Positions 60,776 through 64,000 of a DNA stretch of 64,000 bases are shown piece after piece. A model generated the notes under the pieces. The model saw nothing but the letters and a program-made list of their open reading frames with translations. It was not told the origin of the DNA and searched no databases. Where the stretch lies: assembly GCF_033542235.1 (NCBI RefSeq), contig NZ_JAWRCU010000003.1:124001-188000 (forward strand). The letters run 5' to 3'. How positions within the stretch are numbered: position 1 is the first letter of the stretch; every line of letters starts with the position of its first letter. A program made the translations under genes and the position numbers. This DNA comes from JAWRCU01 sp033542235 (GTDB taxonomy: Bacteria; Pseudomonadota; Alphaproteobacteria; Rhizobiales; Rhizobiaceae).

Positions 60776-61799
60776 ACTCCGGATCGCTAGCGCGGGCTTC
60801 TGCCGCAAGAAGCTTTATCTTGCTCCGGTCCCGGAACCGCTTCTGGCGCTCGTTACGCTTCTTCCTCTCATGCTCCCGCCGGGCGTCGGCTAACGGTGAC
60901 GGCGTGCCGAACCGGTCCACCAGGTGCTTTGCGGCGCAATCGATCAGCGACCGGCAAGACGCATTGAACGAGCACGACTGGCAGTCGCTGCTGCTTTCAT
61001 CCCTCGCGCTCGGAATCCCAATGCATGCCGGAGCCAATGCGATGCCGGTGACATGCTCCTCCGGAGGCGGAACGAGCGTGCCCACCTCCAGGTCCATGCG
61101 GATTGAAGTGGCGATTGCGGACCATTCGGTGTCAGGGACAAGCTGCAAGGCAGAACGAAGCGGAAGATGCCGCCTACCTACGCAGGCGTTCCCAATCTTG
61201 GTGGACCAGTTGCTGTTGCCCGTCTTCAAATCCTCGAGGACGTGTTCCCGGAACCGGTCCTGGACCGGGAGGCCACGGTAGTTCTCGGTCTGATATTGCG
61301 GCAGCACCGGGATCCTGCTGAGCGTCATGGGAAGGCGATCCTCAACATATTTCGCGATCTCCATGGGCCAAGCCACGTCGGAGTTCTTGCTTCCAAAGAG
61401 CTGGATCGGCCGAGGCGTGCTCCTCCAGCGGCGGCGGCTTACAAAATGGAAGCCGAAGTCAATGAGCGTATCATAGGGTAGGCTCAGCTCATCCGCCTTC
61501 TGCCTGGCCTGCCAAAGCTGAGTCAGCGAGCTGCTTGCCTGCGAAAAGATATTGTCTGCAATGCCGTTCGCCTTCTCGGCCTCTTCGATGTCCCGGTGCT
61601 CCCGAACATATGCCTTGACGCCCTTGCGATAGAAATCGGCAAAAAGCTCGGTCGCGGCGAGCGGCGACATGAAGCGATAGGCGAACCATTTACTGTGGGC
61701 CAGTTCACGCTCACGCGCCAGAACTTCCGGCATGATCGTGCGGATGGCGCGTATGTTTTCAACGAGGCGCTTGGTTTTAGAGATGTTATATAAAGGCAT
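60774..61799 (-). CDS. Hypothetical protein with C-terminal Cys cluster
   Basis: 341 residues, ATG with GTGAGG upstream. No recognised domain. Residues 1-240 are basic and helical; the last part has five Cys, CIGIP...SDCQSCSFNASCRSLIDC (about 272-302), a spacing that could bind zinc or an Fe-S cluster, then a highly basic tail RREHERKKRNERQKRFRDRSK. The tail and cluster suggest DNA or RNA binding. A perfect hairpin (61812-61831) lies just before its start and a large inverted repeat at its stop, so the gene looks like a self-contained accessory unit. Confidence 0.6.
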   Translation of the reverse strand: MPLYNISKTKRLVENIRAIRTIMPEVLARERELAHSKWFAYRFMSPLAATELFADFYRKGVKAYVREHRDIEEAEKANGIADNIFSQASSSLTQLWQARQKADELSLPYDTLIDFGFHFVSRRRWRSTPRPIQLFGSKNSDVAWPMEIAKYVEDRLPMTLSRIPVLPQYQTENYRGLPVQDRFREHVLEDLKTGNSNWSTKIGNACVGRRHLPLRSALQLVPDTEWSAIATSIRMDLEVGTLVPPPEEHVTGIALAPACIGIPSARDESSSDCQSCSFNASCRSLIDCAAKHLVDRFGTPSPLADARREHERKKRNERQKRFRDRSKIKLLAAEARASDPE

Positions 61800-61811
61800 G
61801 ACCTCACCGTT

Positions 61812-61831
61812 CGGACGGTGTGGACCGTCCG
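61812..61831 (-). promoter_or_regulatory. Perfect inverted repeat just upstream of the Cys-cluster gene
   Basis: CGGACGGT-GTGG-ACCGTCCG, 8-bp arms, 13 bp before the start codon; a third ACGGT follows next to the ribosome site. It can be an operator of a dimeric regulator or an mRNA hairpin near the translation start. Confidence 0.5.
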
Positions 61832-62697
61832 GCGTTCATTTTCCAGGTTGCAGGCAGCTGTCGCTATTGACGGGAGTTATAGCGATTTCGTCATTGCAAT
61901 GCAGAAGATCGCCGAAAAAAGTTCGACCTATGCTCAGGGGTGCTCGCTGGCGCGATCCGGCATCTGCTCTGATGTTTTCAGCGTCTGCACGACAGAGCCA
62001 GCCTGCGTCGCTCGATGTCGGTTCCACAGTAGAGGAGGTTTGACCCTCGGACTGCGGTGGCGCCGAGAGGCATCCCCATCGAGAATGGTGATACCCTCTA
62101 GGACTTCACAGTGCTCAGCGGTGCGTGGCGTGTCGTCAGTCCGGCGCTCTGCGGCGGCTTGTTCATCTACAACGTATGGCGAACAGGAGGATACGCTGCG
62201 TCCGACCGACTGCGCGCAACGCGAAGCGGCGCTTTCCAGCATCGTCCGATATACTGATGAAGGATTCGTATTCGCTTGTTCATAGCTGCTAGCAACACCT
62301 ACCCGCGGCCGTGCTCAGCTCTGGGCTATCTCTCCCAGACCTTGCCAGAGCCGTGATCGAATGCTGCGCGGAATACATATTCATCCTAGTTCCATAAGGC
62401 TTTGCGAGGTGGATGAAATAGAAGTTTCTACAAGATTGAGAATACGAGAGCGCTTATTCTGCTTTTGTCCATGGCGTGCAGACTCTCGCGAAAACTGGCG
62501 TGCGCGGCTCAGGGTGATGCAAGCGTTTGTGATGTTGGCACATCGATAAAATTTGTGCAATCGCACTGAAAACGACAACATCTTGGAAATAAACCGCAAC
62601 ATTGCGTTACATCTAGACAATAAAAATAGCTATTTTGTTGTCACCCCATGGGCTCTGAAGCCGTTTTTGGCACGCTAAGCGGCTCAATATGTTGATG
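61832..62697. other. Long intergenic stretch without convincing gene
   Basis: About 870 bp. Frames such as 61818-62285 (+) and 61934-62242 (-) have no domain and no ribosome site. From about 62380 the sequence becomes clearly AT-richer. A perfect 14-bp palindrome AAAATAGCTATTTT is at 62623-62636, and GACAACA/TGTTGTC heptamers occur at 62574-62580 and 62636-62642. These look like recombination or promoter sites of the integrase module. Confidence 0.5.
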
Positions 62698-62729
62698 ATG
62701 TTGTCAAACTTATAAGCGAATGACAACAT
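62698..62729. other. Candidate attachment or integrase-binding site
   Basis: Perfect 9-bp arms ATGTTGTCA and TGACAACAT around 14 bp that contain CTTATAAG, 26 bp past the integrase gene end. The TGTTGTC arm also occurs at 62636-62642 and, inverted, at 62574-62580. The arrangement resembles core and arm sites of a tyrosine recombinase. Confidence 0.4.
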
Positions 62730-62754
62730 GGACATACACGCATTGCATGCAAAG

Positions 62755-63745
62755 CTACCCGAGACGATCAACCAAGTCTTCGGCTTTGAGGTGGCTGTAG
62801 CGCCGAAGCATGCGTAACTCCTTATGTCCACTTATGCTCGACACTTCCATCACATTCAAGCCGAGTTCGAACAAGCGGCTTACAGCCTCGTGGCGCAAGT
62901 CGTGGAAACGAAGATCGATAATTCACCCGCTGAAGTAGACGACGCCAGGCTTGCTCCAAGGCACCAGCGGTAAGAGGAAAGATCGTAGATACGTCTACTG
63001 ATGCCTTCTCCTTCCAGTCCATGAGCGCCTGGTAGGCGCGCTGAGACAGCGGCACCTCTCGACCTTCGCCATTTTTGGTCATGTGCAGCTTGGCGACACG
63101 CCGATTGTGCGAGATATCGCTCCACCGCAGCCCAAGCAATTCGCTTCGGCGCATCCCGGTCTCGATGGCGATGATGAGTAGGGTTTTGAGACACGGTGTC
63201 TTGCCACCGTCACAGCCATCCAGCAGGCGCTGCTCCTCGTCGCCAGTTAGTCGTCGGCTGCGCTCGTTTCGTATCACCGGACGACGCACGAGCTTTAAGA
63301 CGTTGCGGCTCAGCGGCAGACCCCAATCACGGATCGCGACCTCGATGACGTGGCTGAGGATAGCAAGCTCTCGGACTGTCGTAGATGAAGCTACGCTCTG
63401 GAGCCGCTCGTCCCGGAACGAGGCGATATCCTGCTGGCTCAACCCGATCATCGTCCTATATGCAAGTTCGTGGCGGCGCAGCACGTCGATCCGCTGGATC
63501 TCCTGGACTGCCCCGCGCTTGGTTGGAGAAATCTCGCGCTGGTAACGCTCAAGCAGGTCACCGAGCGTGGTGAACTCCAAGATCTTCGTGTCCGGTGCTG
63601 CACCGAACCTGTCGACCTGCGCTTCAAGTTCGCGCGCCCACTTGTCAGCTTCTCCTTTTGTGTCGAAGCTCTTGCATCGGGGTTTCATACCGCGCCGGCG
63701 AACCTGTGCTTGCCAGCGCCCTCTGAGCTTTCGGATCGTCGCCAC
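62755..63745 (-). pseudogene. Tyrosine recombinase/integrase, frameshifted
   Basis: Integrase of about 330 codons, GTG start at 63745. The N-terminal arm and core-binding regions and the first catalytic Arg (IETGMRRSELLGLRWSDI) are in frame down to about 62925. There the frame breaks: the next codons give YRSSFPRLAPRG and a stop at 62822, whereas the shifted frame continues as IDLRFHDLRHEAVSRLFE, then SISGHKELRMLRRYSHL and a natural stop at 62755. The second frame holds the HxxR, H/K and nucleophilic Tyr. Total length is 991 bp, one base too many, so a one-base insertion or two-base deletion has probably inactivated it; a sequencing error is possible. Confidence 0.8.
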
Positions 63746-63901
63746 CGTGGTCTCCAGCGCGTGTTGTTAATCACGCGTAGGATGCCCTCGGAGGGTTGCC
63801 AAGGAATATCCCGGTGCTTCGGTCTCTGTGCTCGGGTGGTGTGATTTCCACGATCAGGCTACAAGGCAAATTCGATACGCAGGAGATGGACCGCATTGCT
63901 C

Positions 63902-64000
63902 ATGTTTAGCATTAAACCGAAATGGGCGCGTATGATCGCAACTGGGGAGAAGTCTTACGAGCTACGACGTAGGCCTCCACCAGCTAGCGCTATAGGTAAA
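63902..64000 (+). CDS. ASCH (PUA-like) domain protein, N-terminal part
   Basis: First 33 codons of a gene that runs off the right edge. FSIKPKWARMIATGEKSYELRRR is the typical opening of ASCH domains, which bind RNA or modified nucleotides and often occur beside mobile-element genes. TTG at 63896 with AGGAGAT ten bases upstream may be the true start instead of the ATG at 63902. It is divergent from the integrase pseudogene. Confidence 0.7.
   Translation, partial: MFSIKPKWARMIATGEKSYELRRRPPPASAIGK

Noticed and set aside
62613..62831. 72-codon minus-strand frame past the integrase
   Set aside because: It covers the shifted C-terminal part of the integrase and its att-like region in a third frame.

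Overview
The window reads as chromosomal (or megaplasmid) DNA from a high-GC alphaproteobacterium, most likely Hyphomicrobiales (Rhizobium/Mesorhizobium/Aminobacter-like). Evidence for this is the density of ABC-type solute importers, each paired with its own catabolic enzymes and one-component regulator, the alphaproteobacterial style of the genes, and a short palindromic intergenic element at 33424-33448 of a kind common in rhizobia. The species cannot be fixed from sequence reading alone.

Layout. (1) 1-6297: a sugar-acid locus with a sugar-binding protein running off the left edge, a divergent GntR/FCD regulator, three different enolase-superfamily (mandelate racemase/muconate lactonizing type) enzymes and a small NIPSNAP protein. 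(2) 6360-9510: a cobalamin-type ABC importer (ATPase, binding protein, permease) under a clear cobalamin riboswitch. (3) 9511-12893: a hydrolase-fold protein lacking the usual nucleophile, a GNAT acetyltransferase and an S41 peptidase. (4) 13154-18950: a 1451-residue autotransporter and an AraC-family regulator that share a 63-bp upstream element. (5) 19196-22659: a serine hydrolase, an oligopeptide-type binding protein and an XRE-cupin regulator. (6) 22656-33406: a LacI-controlled deoxysugar locus with lactonase, L-rhamnose mutarotase, L-rhamnonate dehydratase, MalFGK-type importer, beta-hydroxyacid dehydrogenase and sulfatase; it carries a 143-bp tandem duplication and the relic of a short-chain dehydrogenase. 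(7) 33602-42654: a spermidine/putrescine-type importer fused in one operon with a nucleoside phosphorylase, a PfkB kinase, an ADP-ribosylglycohydrolase and a creatininase-family enzyme, with a divergent LysR regulator. (8) 42779-45590: a GNAT protein and a classical tetR-tetA pair with two tet operators. (9) 45735-55113: a hydantoin-type operon (hyuA, hyuB, ribose-type importer, M20 carbamoylase) with a divergent MarR regulator and two matching dyad operators. (10) 55390-57408: a 2OG-Fe(II) oxygenase, a glycosyltransferase and tRNA-Ser(CGA). (11) 57500-64000: an accessory region, locally AT-richer, with a GIY-YIG protein, a serine recombinase, unknown proteins, several strong inverted repeats, a frameshifted tyrosine integrase and the start of an ASCH-domain gene.

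The repeated plan is importer plus two to four enzymes plus a local regulator with its own operator. Regions 1, 6, 7 and 9 are separate scavenging modules for sugar acids, deoxysugars (possibly sulfated), a ribosylated compound and hydantoin-like cyclic amides. Region 7 is the least familiar combination and the best candidate for an undescribed pathway. Region 11 looks like a decaying mobile element next to a tRNA gene.
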